Shown one piece after another: positions 35,701-44,266 of a DNA stretch of 64,000 nt (position 1 is its first letter; every line of letters starts with the position of its first letter). The notes beneath the pieces are model-generated. The model did no database searches and had not been told where the DNA came from. It worked only from the letters and a program-made list of their open reading frames with translations. Made by a program: the position numbers and the translations under genes. The stretch comes from Anaerolineaceae bacterium (lineage in GTDB: Bacteria > Chloroflexota > Anaerolineae > Promineifilales > Promineifilaceae): the NCBI GenBank assembly GCA_002699125.1, contig PABI01000152.1, forward strand, positions 1 through 64,000, given 5' to 3'.

Positions 35701-36093
35701 TTCTTTGAATTCGACGCCCTCCTCAAGCACGATGAGCGCCAGCCAGGGCAACAGCTTGCGGCCGTCCGGCAGCGCGGGGCTATAGAGCCAGGGGAAGACC
35801 TCTAGGAAGAATTCGATACTAACAAGGTAGTTCGGTTCGAAGTCGGTGACCCAATGCTCGGGCTCGATACGGCTGATCTGGGCGCGGTCGATGCCGATGA
35901 TGTCGCCAGGGCCATACAACTCGACCGTACGGCCCACAGGTTCCGTCGTCAAGCCGCCATCTTTCAACGTGCCTTCGATCTCGAGCGGTATATCGACGGT
36001 GGCCCGACCGGTCGCCGTCACGCCAATGATGTTGTTAGCAACGCCCTGGCGGATCCAGGGGACGAAGGTGTATGTGCCAACGGGTTCGCTCAT
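32746..36093 (-). CDS. Uncharacterised 1115-residue protein with central membrane segment
   Basis: The protein has no recognisable family. The N-terminal ~560 residues look globular (YTFVPWIRQGVANNI; FFLEVFPWLYSPALPDGRKLLPWLALIVLEE). A long hydrophobic stretch lies around 610-660 (LLAIVLLLVLIAVLLVFGLG, then an AAAIIAG helix), enough for two membrane passes. It is followed by basic residues (RKAVSSARRQ) and ~450 further soluble-looking residues. A central hairpin would put both large ends on the same side of the membrane. The start codon overlaps the stop of the DUF6603-like gene (ATGA). This is the only operon member with a clear membrane anchor, so it may attach the complex to the membrane. 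Confidence 0.85.
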   Translation of the reverse strand: MSEPVGTYTFVPWIRQGVANNIIGVTATGRATVDIPLEIEGTLKDGGLTTEPVGRTVELYGPGDIIGIDRAQISRIEPEHWVTDFEPNYLVSIEFFLEVFPWLYSPALPDGRKLLPWLALIVLEEGVEFKEGADIAGRPLPFIEITADFADVLPDASEGWAWAHAHFNAEFSAAIVEEDSTIAAEKAQQVIDQEPDTANSRLLCPRKLKPKTAYHAFLIPAFESGRLAGLGYNPSPLFEDAANALSATSSAWGEYGVPANRPDATYFPFYHRWYFSTAERGDFESLVRLLQPKVVDSRVGHRDMDVADPAPNISGITDANLGGILRLGGALKAPAETLGPEDQAEFEKYDQWATPYPHDFQSELATFVNLADSYQDQGSAANSDPSLDDSVNTDPDPLITPPIYGRWHALTERLLIARDGSDVDNRENWVHDLNLDPRWRTAAGFGTEVVQKNQEEYMDAAWDQIGDVLEANRRIRQAQLAKAAGRHLHTLHVAGSQRAAAGQALLLAAPMQARLVSGGLTLRHQVLRSPLNAAVVSTAMRRAIRPGGKLAKRLELQAPGTAATVVTRVNDGEITAAPPKIPPSEIMTPDDLADAVEPQGPAEQFWVGVGQWLLKNGLLAIVLLLVLIAVLLVFGLGLLGLGIAAAIIAGTVAIYRKAVSSARRQAAADAIREENQSPESVADLPGSAGFTLVTELDPRRNPPLVHAQPGESDNVEAARFKAALSDQYRLIGTSKDLGQVPPVVPLDLGVIAADIVAETRPEITVPRWTFSGISIPGRILEQLDESFVEAMAYPEFDIPMYEPLVKAGTDLFVPNLHLVEPDSVTLLETNQRFIEAYMVGLNHEFARELLWREYPTDQRGSYFRQFWDVRKKIAESADPETAREELKDIPPLDEWSSSSDLGDHDNREAGREVEEELVLVIRGELLKKYPNTIVTAQKAAWQTTDEQIDKSLERVFDTSEAPMKPLYEARVAPDIFFFGFDLTAEKARGDDTVDDKPGYFFRIEEVPGDARFGFDISREPDTDINVWNDVAWADIAPGFTDGVHLKVADIPSLTLTDPTGDPLLQEKVEQYGYDVNVPLDSNVSSAELAYIALQTPVIMGVHASELLPDQENGGE

Positions 36094-39000
36094 GTTGCCT
36101 CTCTCACTTCTGACGCCGGTATGACGTGCAACGCTTCAGCAGACTGCCAATCAGTTTTAATTTGGGCCGCGAGCGCATCTTGCGCCTGAGCCTGAGAAGA
36201 GAATGTTGCTGCGCCACCCCATGCTGTATTGTCAGCCGCGTTGGCGATGACATAACCGGGCTGCGCGGCGACGATTCCTTCGTTGAAGGGCACTTTGGCC
36301 GTCCGATTGGCCATCGACAGAGGCGATCTGGCGGTGGCGTTGCTACTTAACAACTGTCGGAACCACAGCAACCCGACATTAAAGAAATGCTGAATGTGTT
36401 CCTTAAAGTTGTTGTCGATAATGATCAGCTCATGCTTCACGACCCGTTTCACGGCATGGCTGGTGCGTACGTCCGTGCCGGGCACCGTTACGTCGGTCCC
36501 CGCCGTATAATTCTCGTAACCCGGCGCCGATATGGCATTGTCGATATCACGGAACTGGGCCGTGGCGAACGGTTCCTGCACTTCGGCTTTGGCTACCAAT
36601 CCCCCGCCGTCGACTACCTTTAGGACCGCCTTGGAAATGTCGCTGATCTTCTGGTTGCCCACCTTGCTGATTTCGAGATCCAGCGGAATGCGGCGCTGGC
36701 TGATGCGCAGGGCGCCCACCGGATGCAGCACCAGCTCCTGCGTTGGATCGATCTTACGCAGGCTGACCGATAACCCTGAACCCGATGGCGGCAGCGCCAG
36801 CCAGTTTGCGTCCGTTGTGAACTCATCGACCAGCAAGGGTAAGGCGGCGATATCGGCATTCACCGTTTCCGCAAGGTCGCCCCAGGTGTGGGAGACGGGT
36901 ACGCTGATGTCCCAGAACAATACCGAGATAGATCCTTCGCCTTCGAAGTGCCACGGCGACGTGCCCTCCAGTTCACCTCGGATACGCACGCTGAACAGAC
37001 CGGCGCCAAAGACCTTGACCGACATGGAGGCGGAGAAGGAGATGATGAAATAGAACGGCGAGAATTGGAACAGGGCGTCAAAACTTAGATGACCGCTGAC
37101 AGAGAATTCACTAAGGCCAAAGAAGAGCTCCACGGCGGCGCCGAACTGTGCGGTGTTCGAAGTCACTGCGAAGTAACCCTCGACACGAATGCGGGCGAAG
37201 CTGGTATCGAGAATCGACAGGGACACGCGCATTGGGCTAGGGAACGGCAAAGGCGGTGGATTGAACTTGGGGTGAAAGCCGCCCACGCTCAAAACGAACT
37301 CCGCATTGTCGCCCCAGGCGATTAGCAAACCCATTTCACCACCGATTGTGATGAACAGCACGCGGCTGCCATAGAGCGAGGCGAAGAACCAAAGCCGGCT
37401 TTTGTCGACCTCCAGCGCGCCAATAAACTTCACCTGCAGGACCAGCAGCGCAGCCTCTTCGTCAGGCAGCACGCACTTGAGCACACCCAGGATCGCGATA
37501 TTGCCGGGTGGAACCTCGATGATGATTCCAACCGAGGCCGTCACCAACACAGGCGTGCCCCAGCCCAGCTTAGCCATCGGCCCGATGAGGAATATCCCCT
37601 CTTCTGGTGGGAAGAAACGCCGCATGTCGGAAAGGATTTGGGCGATATTGGCGATGACATCCTGCGGGAACATCACGCTTTCCACCGCGCCAGTACGGAC
37701 GCCTTCTGCAAGCTCCTCGAGCATCATCGTGCGGTTGAGGCCCAATAGCCCGCCCACGCCTATCAACACAAAGCCAAACCCGAGCTGGATCGGCGTACCG
37801 AACTCAGCCGTGATTACGATCAGCAGCGAGTAGCCATCAGAGCCGTCAGGCATCTTGGTATTGATCAGGCCAATTGCCTTTAGCGCCAGGAACTCGGAGA
37901 ATACCAGTTCCAGGGCGCCGGCGTATTCTCCCTTTTCGTAATCGAGATATAAATAGCCGCCGCCTTTGACCGCGCCGGCATCGATACTTAGCCCGACACC
38001 GCTCGGTGGTTTGAAACTGAGGGCCAAATCTACGGGGCCGAACGCCGCATCTGCCCCGTTTGAAAAGGCGATCACTACTTCGATGCCCATACGCTCGACA
38101 GTCGCCGACAGCGGGCCGATCAAGCCAGTGATGCCGGCCGATGCTTCGAGCGCAAATGAACCATCATCGCGGATTTTCAGGATGATGTAGAGGGTATCGA
38201 AGCTGACGATACCGAGATCTTGGTGCATTGGAATGGCGATCTCAAGGCCGCCGGCCGCTTTGACCACGAGCCCTTCAGAGAGCGACCAGGCCAGGCCAAT
38301 ATCGAACACGCCCTGGATGTCGGCTTCCGCCAGCAGCGAGGCAAGGAAGTTGTCCGAACCCTCCGAACCCAAAGTCAGCGTGAGCCCTTTGAGATCGGCA
38401 AATACACCGGGATCGATCTGCACCTGCCCGGTTGTATCGGCGCCGATGGTTAGCTCGGCACCGATGCCCACATCGTTCGCCGTAAGGCCCAGCAGATCGA
38501 TGCCGCCGATGATCGTGAAGCCTTGAGCGGACGTATTGCGATTCGTTGTGATCTTGATCGCGCCGCCGGCATTTCCGGTCTTAGGTTCGACGGAGAACTC
38601 GAACGGCGGCTGCAGCCGGAAGATCGCGCCGCCGCTGAGGCTGATAGTCGATTCGAAACTCGTTCCCCACTCTTCGCTAAACTCCACCCGCTCGTTGAGC
38701 GACTGCTCCACGCTGGCAGACAGATCCAGCATGATCCCGGGCGGGCTGACCGAGCTGTCACGCTTCCAGAGAAATCCCCCGTACCGGATAAAGGCGTCAT
38801 CACCATCTTTTCCTGCTTCAATGGCGGTCTCTTCCTCGTAGAAGGACAGCACCATGTCCATGATCTCGGCCGGATCGAACTGATCCGTGCCCCAACCATG
38901 AGTCGCGGCCAGATGTGTTATCGGGTCGCTGACCAGGTCCTTTATTTGCTCGAGCTTCAGCTCCTTGCGCACATACTGCTGTGGGTTATCGTTTGATGCT

Positions 39001-39491
39001 TCGACGACCTGTAATTCGGCCAGCCCAACCAGATTCAATAAGAAGGCCAGCTGCGGCAATTCCCGGGCCAGTAGCGAGAGCACCATGTGATCGATGGTCT
39101 TGCGGGCCATCAATCCGGCGAAGGTTAGCACGGCGTCGCGCTCGGCAGCTGGCAACCCGGCGGCAGCCGCTTCGATGCGGTTGCCCATGTCCACCAACGC
39201 GTTGACAAACAGGTAGACACCCTCTACCAAACTCAAGAGCGCGCTGACCAATTCGCTCTGATCGCCGCTGACAATGGCTGCGTCCAGCTCGCTTGCCGCA
39301 TTGCTCAGTATACCGCCAGCGTCCGCCAGTGCGACGCCGGCAGCCTGTACGGCATTGTCACCGCTGACGGCCTCTGGCATCACCAGACCGAGGGCGTCAG
39401 TGTCGAGATCTTCCGTGAATCCCGTGGTGTCGCCCAGCGCGCGCGCAATCCAGGCGCCGAGTCGAGCGATATAGATCTCTTCTCCAGCCAT
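36090..39491 (-). CDS. DUF6603-like beta-rich protein, 1133 residues
   Basis: Residues from about 270 to 850 consist of a long run of alternating hydrophobic beta-strands with repeated Gly turns (FGTPIQLGFGFVLIGVGGLLGL; NIAILGVLKCVLPDEEAALLVLQVKF; SGHLSFDALFQFSPFYFIISFS). This fits the DUF6603 family as I remember it. The N-terminal ~200 residues are helical with an acidic bias. There is no signal peptide, so it is not an ordinary outer-membrane barrel. An elongated amphipathic beta structure that handles lipid or hydrophobic surfaces is one possibility, but untested. The gene starts 18 bp after the subtilase stop with GGAG upstream and is coupled to the next gene by a 4-bp overlap. Confidence 0.75.
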   Translation of the reverse strand: MAGEEIYIARLGAWIARALGDTTGFTEDLDTDALGLVMPEAVSGDNAVQAAGVALADAGGILSNAASELDAAIVSGDQSELVSALLSLVEGVYLFVNALVDMGNRIEAAAAGLPAAERDAVLTFAGLMARKTIDHMVLSLLARELPQLAFLLNLVGLAELQVVEASNDNPQQYVRKELKLEQIKDLVSDPITHLAATHGWGTDQFDPAEIMDMVLSFYEEETAIEAGKDGDDAFIRYGGFLWKRDSSVSPPGIMLDLSASVEQSLNERVEFSEEWGTSFESTISLSGGAIFRLQPPFEFSVEPKTGNAGGAIKITTNRNTSAQGFTIIGGIDLLGLTANDVGIGAELTIGADTTGQVQIDPGVFADLKGLTLTLGSEGSDNFLASLLAEADIQGVFDIGLAWSLSEGLVVKAAGGLEIAIPMHQDLGIVSFDTLYIILKIRDDGSFALEASAGITGLIGPLSATVERMGIEVVIAFSNGADAAFGPVDLALSFKPPSGVGLSIDAGAVKGGGYLYLDYEKGEYAGALELVFSEFLALKAIGLINTKMPDGSDGYSLLIVITAEFGTPIQLGFGFVLIGVGGLLGLNRTMMLEELAEGVRTGAVESVMFPQDVIANIAQILSDMRRFFPPEEGIFLIGPMAKLGWGTPVLVTASVGIIIEVPPGNIAILGVLKCVLPDEEAALLVLQVKFIGALEVDKSRLWFFASLYGSRVLFITIGGEMGLLIAWGDNAEFVLSVGGFHPKFNPPPLPFPSPMRVSLSILDTSFARIRVEGYFAVTSNTAQFGAAVELFFGLSEFSVSGHLSFDALFQFSPFYFIISFSASMSVKVFGAGLFSVRIRGELEGTSPWHFEGEGSISVLFWDISVPVSHTWGDLAETVNADIAALPLLVDEFTTDANWLALPPSGSGLSVSLRKIDPTQELVLHPVGALRISQRRIPLDLEISKVGNQKISDISKAVLKVVDGGGLVAKAEVQEPFATAQFRDIDNAISAPGYENYTAGTDVTVPGTDVRTSHAVKRVVKHELIIIDNNFKEHIQHFFNVGLLWFRQLLSSNATARSPLSMANRTAKVPFNEGIVAAQPGYVIANAADNTAWGGAATFSSQAQAQDALAAQIKTDWQSAEALHVIPASEVREAT

Positions 39492-39509
39492 TAACTGATC
39501 TCCATTGCC

Positions 39510-41714
39510 CTAGGGTGTGGCCAGGTGACTGGCTAACGCGTCCACCATGCCGCTTCCATAGGCATTCGTGACGGTTTGCGGCGGGTCAGGCGGCGCGGCC
39601 GGTCGCGCGCCTGGACGTCCCGTCGCGCCGGTTTTCAGGAGGGTCAACGCCTCGGTTGCATTCAAGTCGGGCTTTTTGTCTAACATCAGGGCCACGACTC
39701 CGGCGACCAACGGGGCCGACATGCTCGTCCCGTCCTTAGGGATGAAGCGTATGCCGGATATCCAGGCCGCCGTGCGTGGCAGAATCGGCGGCGGTTCGGT
39801 TTCACAACTCTCGGCGGCATGGATGTTCACACCGGGTCCTGCGATATCGGGCTTTATGGCAATGGGGCTAAGCGAGCCGGGCGGATCGGAGAAATCTCGC
39901 AGCGGGCCGCGGGATGAAAAATCCGCAATCGCATGATGATCGACGTGCACAGACGCGCCATCCGTGTCGTTATAAGCGGCAACCGTAACCACATGTTGGC
40001 CCAGCGTATCGACGGCGGAACTGTCCGCTGTCAGGCCAGCGGTGACTTCGGCCGGCACGGGCGCCATCACGTCCTGCATCCGATCCGCTATCTCACAGGT
40101 GACCCCCTTGTGGCGAGCCCAGCCGTGACGAAGGCACATAGCAAAAACTTCAGTGCCCGCGGGCGCTGTGATTCTTACCTCATAGATTCCGGGCAAGTAA
40201 AGGACGTCGCTACCGATCTGTTTCGGCCTCAGCAACATCATAACCCTTTGGCGGTGGACCGTCCCGGCCGGATGGGCTACCAAAGGGTTGTCTTCGTGTT
40301 CCAACCGTACAGTATGGCGTGTGGTGGTAGGCGGATGTAGTACCGTCGTAAACGGGAATGGGGGATTCACCCTGAAGCTGGTTTCAAAAGTGTCGCCGAC
40401 CTCCTGATCGGCGTTGAAAGCCGTCTGATGGGGTAGCTTTACGGCGAACTTCACGGCCGTGGCCGGCGTCGCGCGCCGGTACCAAAAAATCACGCCAACC
40501 CACGGCGCATGCGTGTTTCGACCGCAGTTCTTCCACTTTTCGTCCAGTCCGCCGCGGCTATCTTTCAGTTCGATCGGTACGATCAGGCCACCCGCCGGTA
40601 TCGTGAACTTGGCGGTCTGTCGTCTGGCCGACGTGTCAAATGGCGGACCCGTCGCGCCGGAGTTGCCGCTCGATTTCACCACGATAGCGCCCGTTGGGAA
40701 CTGCAGCAGGCCACCATCCGCGGCTTGCGCCGGATCCAGGCGCCCGTCGATCCATCTCGCTTCCTCGTCGAGTCCGTCACCCGGTTCGAAGCTGCTGCCG
40801 AAGCTCATGTTAATGACCACCGGCTTGCCTAAGGCATGCGCGGTTCGCAAACAGTAGAGTACGGCGTCCCGAAAACGTTGCCCCGAACCGACCGCCGGCC
40901 CCACCGCCCCAGACGTCCCGTAATTGATCTTTTCCGGAACGTCCAGCAGCTTGACGGCGATAATATCTGCCTCGGGTGCTACACCCACTTTTTTGGCATC
41001 ACCGCCGGCCGGGAAGCGAACGCCTCCGGCGGCGATGGCCGCGACGTGCGTCCCGTGACCGTTACAATCCCTATGCATGAGCGCCGGCCCCCCGTTTATG
41101 GCCGCGTCGATTTCGGTGTCATCATACTCCACGCCGTAAGTCAAGGGGTCTGACTCCAACAGGGAAGGGCTGGGCGAGTCCGCTGGCACCGTGGCGACCA
41201 AACCCTGGTCCCAGATCCTGAGAATGCGCGTCTTCTTAGTGGGCGTGAGTTGGCTCATGAATGCAGGATGTGTGTGATCAATTCCGGTGTCGATCACGGC
41301 CACGATCACACCCGCGCCGGTGGCGTCGGCTACCTTGGTTAGTGCCGCGTCGGTAGTTTCTTCCTTGTGCCATAGCCCATCGCCGCCTGACCCAATAGTG
41401 CCCGGCGCGGAAGCCCGCGCGCGGATATCTCGAACGGCCGTATCCACTTCGATCTCCCTATCGTTGCCAGCAGCAATCCAGAGCACGCCCGGGTGCTCGA
41501 CCAGAGCAGGAATATCCTTAAACCACACGATGCCCCTCGCCTCGTTACCATATACTGCCATGGTTTCGAAGCCAAGTGCCTCAATTGCAGCCAGATCACC
41601 CTTGAATCGCAGACTGACGGAAATCCCAGCGCTTGCATCGTGTTGGGCGCCACTCTCTTCGAATGAACGCAGCGCTTGCAGGAGATTAAAATCAAGTTTT
41701 TTGGGGTCAGACAT
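39510..41714 (-). CDS. S8 subtilisin-family serine peptidase, first gene of the giant-protein operon
   Basis: This protein has 734 residues. The catalytic triad is visible: Asp142 in VAVIDTGIDHTHP, His223 in GHGTHVAAIAAG and Ser near 665 in DGTSMSAPLVAGVV. The oxyanion Asn is in KSSGNSGAT. A long insert (about 385-610) between the Asn block and the Ser block looks beta-rich. The first ~100 residues resemble an I9-like propeptide region (ISVSLRFKGDLAAIEALGF). No signal peptide is found, so activity inside the cell or release by an unknown route is implied. The start has GGAGGT a few bases upstream. As operon leader it may process one or more of the giant proteins encoded behind it. Confidence 0.9.
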   Translation of the reverse strand: MSDPKKLDFNLLQALRSFEESGAQHDASAGISVSLRFKGDLAAIEALGFETMAVYGNEARGIVWFKDIPALVEHPGVLWIAAGNDREIEVDTAVRDIRARASAPGTIGSGGDGLWHKEETTDAALTKVADATGAGVIVAVIDTGIDHTHPAFMSQLTPTKKTRILRIWDQGLVATVPADSPSPSLLESDPLTYGVEYDDTEIDAAINGGPALMHRDCNGHGTHVAAIAAGGVRFPAGGDAKKVGVAPEADIIAVKLLDVPEKINYGTSGAVGPAVGSGQRFRDAVLYCLRTAHALGKPVVINMSFGSSFEPGDGLDEEARWIDGRLDPAQAADGGLLQFPTGAIVVKSSGNSGATGPPFDTSARRQTAKFTIPAGGLIVPIELKDSRGGLDEKWKNCGRNTHAPWVGVIFWYRRATPATAVKFAVKLPHQTAFNADQEVGDTFETSFRVNPPFPFTTVLHPPTTTRHTVRLEHEDNPLVAHPAGTVHRQRVMMLLRPKQIGSDVLYLPGIYEVRITAPAGTEVFAMCLRHGWARHKGVTCEIADRMQDVMAPVPAEVTAGLTADSSAVDTLGQHVVTVAAYNDTDGASVHVDHHAIADFSSRGPLRDFSDPPGSLSPIAIKPDIAGPGVNIHAAESCETEPPPILPRTAAWISGIRFIPKDGTSMSAPLVAGVVALMLDKKPDLNATEALTLLKTGATGRPGARPAAPPDPPQTVTNAYGSGMVDALASHLATP

Positions 41715-42145
41715 CCTCTACCTCCAATTCGAGGAAGGCCAGTGAAACAGTTGTTGAATGGGGTTGTGTTTACTTTTCTCTACTTAAAGAGATGATGTAA
41801 TGTGGAGGTGTTGAAAGATTATTGATTATTGACGCAATGTATTGGTTATAAAAAAACAAAACCGCAAATAGGGTTACTACATCGGGTATTTCTCATAGAA
41901 CTACGGACTGACAAAATCGCAGGTACAATTTTAGAACAAAAACCACAACGAAAATTCAATAGCATGGTAAAGTAAATCCATTAGCGAAGTCAATTTTGCG
42001 AAACAATTCACAATACAGACTTCTAAAATCTATCCAGTATGTACTTATCGGTCTCTCGTGAATTCGACAAGGCATTAGTAGTTCTGAACTTTGCCCGTTT
42101 TGGAGAACAATAAGATATGATACTGAGCCAAAAGGAGTGAGGCTC
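41715..42145. other. AT-rich divergent intergenic region
   Basis: About 430 bp separate the divergent subtilase operon and the ASCH gene. It is markedly more AT-rich than the operon. It should contain promoters in both directions, though I cannot place them reliably. The ORF listed on the minus strand here is unconvincing. Confidence 0.5.
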
Positions 42146-42835
42146 ATGATCTTTCAATATACGTGGCAGCTAATTCTGGATAACAAGAAAACAGCCACCA
42201 GACGATTGATTAACCCGGGTGAAGAACTGCTGGACAATCCTAGACGCCTGGAAGTAAATGACCGTACTAAATGGCAGGTTGGTCGAAGCTACGCCATTCA
42301 GACGGGTCGAAGAAAAAAGTCAGTTGGGCGAATTGAAATAACGGACATTAAAAAAGAACCTCTTGGTCAAATGACGGCCGATGATGCCCTTGCAGAAGGC
42401 TTTTCATCCCTGGACGAGTTTCAACAAACCTGGATACAAATGCATGGCCACTATGATCCAGACCTGCCTGTTTGGGTCATCACCTTCGTGAAGGAAGCTA
42501 CCCTGGAAGATAAGGCCAAAGCCAAACGCCTTGAGCAGCAACAATGGTTGAAGCAAACAACCCTCGAGCAACACGAGAAGTTGACGACCGTTGGCCACGA
42601 ACTCAGCAAATGGAAGGCAGAAGAAGAGCTCCATTTGGAAGCCCGATGCACCAGATGTGAAGGATCTGTTACCGTTCTAGCTGGAGATAGACGTTCTATT
42701 AAGTATTCCTGGCTAATGAATGGAAACAGGTGTCTTGCGGACCATCCTGCTCAAATGGAAGCTGAAAGAATTAAGCGAAGAAAACTTCTAGCCAGAGTTT
42801 ACGCCATAATTCTGTCTGAAGATTGGGGTAAATAA
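42146..42835 (+). CDS. ASCH-domain protein with Cys-containing C-terminal region
   Basis: The start is taken as the ATG at 42146, 8 bp after AAGGAG, rather than the GTG at 42137. This gives 229 residues. The N-terminal ~110 residues match an ASCH domain (LILDNKKTATRRL; KWQVGRSYAIQTGRRKKSVGRIEITDI; PLGQMTADDALAEGF), a PUA-like fold that binds RNA or modified nucleotides. A helical charged linker follows, then a short region with a Cys pair (CTRCEG) that might bind metal. A specific substrate cannot be named. It stands alone, divergent from the subtilase operon. Confidence 0.8.
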   Translation: MIFQYTWQLILDNKKTATRRLINPGEELLDNPRRLEVNDRTKWQVGRSYAIQTGRRKKSVGRIEITDIKKEPLGQMTADDALAEGFSSLDEFQQTWIQMHGHYDPDLPVWVITFVKEATLEDKAKAKRLEQQQWLKQTTLEQHEKLTTVGHELSKWKAEEELHLEARCTRCEGSVTVLAGDRRSIKYSWLMNGNRCLADHPAQMEAERIKRRKLLARVYAIILSEDWGK

Positions 42836-42851
42836 GACATTTAATGCTTGG

Positions 42852-42869
42852 TGGTCGCCTGCGCGACCA
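42852..42869 (+). terminator. Hairpin after the ASCH gene
   Basis: TGGTCGC, loop CTGC, GCGACCA forms a perfect 7-bp GC-rich stem 16 bp after the stop. Only a short mixed T tract follows, so it is a weak intrinsic terminator at best. Confidence 0.4.
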
Positions 42870-43027
42870 TGTTTGAGACACGCAATAAAACCAAAGGAAC
42901 TACACACATCGTGCATTTAAACCACTGTTCTTTTGCCAATTAAAGCTACAAATTGTGCGCTTCAATCTCTTCAGAACACTTCGCGGCCAAAAATAAGGGA
43001 GACTTGTCCTAAAAAATAGTTGGCAAA

Positions 43028-43846
43028 TCATTCCTTTACGTCATGCAGAACCCTCCAACCGAACTCATATTTTTCAATTGATCCAGCCACCTGCAATTCG
43101 GACAAGTACCCACCAACTGTCGACTTCGACCGTCCAATTTCAACAGCAAATTCGGACAATGTCGCGTTCGGTTTCGTTCGGATAATTGCCAACAGTTGTT
43201 GGATGGCTTCCTGTTTTTTTGTGGTTCGTTGCCGTCTTGCCCGTCCGATTGTGTCAGATTGGGGCGCTTTTGAGCCACTATTTCCGTTCGAGTGTACTTG
43301 GATCTCAGTTTTTAATTGGCCCTTTTGTTCGGTCAATCGTTCGATTTCCCCTTCCAATTTTTCAATTGTTTCCGTTCGGTTCTGAATAAGCATGTCCAAC
43401 TCGGATTCCTTTATCCGTATTTCTCGAACGATTTCAGCCAGACTGTTTTGTGCTTCCAGCCGAACGGCCGTTTCCTTCAGCTGGGCCAATAACAACTCAA
43501 AAGAAAGGAACAAAGCCACTGGGGGAATGGCGGCCAGAAACTGAGCCAGCAGCTCTTGGTGGGCATGAATGATATTCAACACTACACTCAACAAGGTAAA
43601 CCCAGAAACCAGCACCCAGGGATACACGGTTCGCTCTCGCGTCAGATTGGCTCGCAGGACACTCAGGCTGAAAACGATGATCGCACCATCTATGATGGCG
43701 GGATACAACCAGGCAATCGGGTCAGCAATGCCAATCTGCACCGCTAAATCCTTGAGGGATTCAAAGGACAGGAAGAAGGCACTGCCGGCCAGAAACAAGA
43801 CCAGCAGCGCCGAAACAAGGGAAATGAGGTGATTAATGCGCTGCAT
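43028..43846 (-). CDS. DUF2637/winged-helix membrane protein, copy E
   Basis: This complete copy has 272 residues. The coiled coil differs from other copies (RIKESELDMLIQNRTETIEKLEGEIERL). The winged helix ATLSEFAVEIGRSKSTVGGYLSEL carries Phe for Leu in the first helix. The tail after GWRVL is HDVKE. It is the first copy to the right of the giant-protein operon, 23 kb from copy D, the widest spacing in the array. Confidence 0.85.
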   Translation of the reverse strand: MQRINHLISLVSALLVLFLAGSAFFLSFESLKDLAVQIGIADPIAWLYPAIIDGAIIVFSLSVLRANLTRERTVYPWVLVSGFTLLSVVLNIIHAHQELLAQFLAAIPPVALFLSFELLLAQLKETAVRLEAQNSLAEIVREIRIKESELDMLIQNRTETIEKLEGEIERLTEQKGQLKTEIQVHSNGNSGSKAPQSDTIGRARRQRTTKKQEAIQQLLAIIRTKPNATLSEFAVEIGRSKSTVGGYLSELQVAGSIEKYEFGWRVLHDVKE

Positions 43847-43928
43847 GATTCACCTCGGTTTTCCCTGGATAGATGGGGAAAGTCAGGCTGAACGGGAAGT
43901 TCGTTTTAGTTTGATATTTGCGGGCAGA

Positions 43929-43950
43929 TTGCTATCACATTGTTAGCACA
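43929..43950 (-). promoter_or_regulatory. Tandem 11-bp repeat upstream of copy E (putative operator)
   Basis: TTGCTATCACA is followed by TTGTTAGCACA, identical to the copy C site, 82 bp upstream of the start. Confidence 0.5.
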
Positions 43951-44266
43951 AGCGAAAAATTCATAGCCCAATAGACAACATTAATTTGGACTCAGGCGAG
44001 TAGTAGCTTTGTTACCTGGAGGGGCAGTTTAACCCGTTATTTGACAGGCGCATCAATGATCTTCTTGGTGTATCAGTTTACACTAATTTTGGTGTCCCAA
44101 AAAACGCCCTCGTTACAGTTAAAGAGCAGCGAGAGTAAATAATCCAGTCCGAATACAAATGGTGAGGATCATTTCTACAATCATGACATTTGTCTGCTTG
44201 ATTTACCTCCCGGCTATTGTGCATAATGACGCTTGTCGCTAACAAATACGAGTTTGGGAGAATCAT

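Larger units (their letters stand above)
42954..44118 (-). repeat. Dispersed direct repeat, copy E (near complete)
   Basis: The left-end repeat begins near 42954 (TGTGCGCTTCAATC ... GGGAGACTTGTCCTAA ... TTGGCAAATCATTC). The right end is GGTGTCCCAAAAAACG ... CGTTACAG near 44118. The upstream arm has about 45 bp extra compared with copies C and F. Confidence 0.8.

Noticed and set aside
25214-41714. Contractile injection system or phage tail reading of the giant operon
   Set aside because: No sheath, tube, baseplate, spike or AAA+ ATPase genes are present, so the comparison rests only on protein size.
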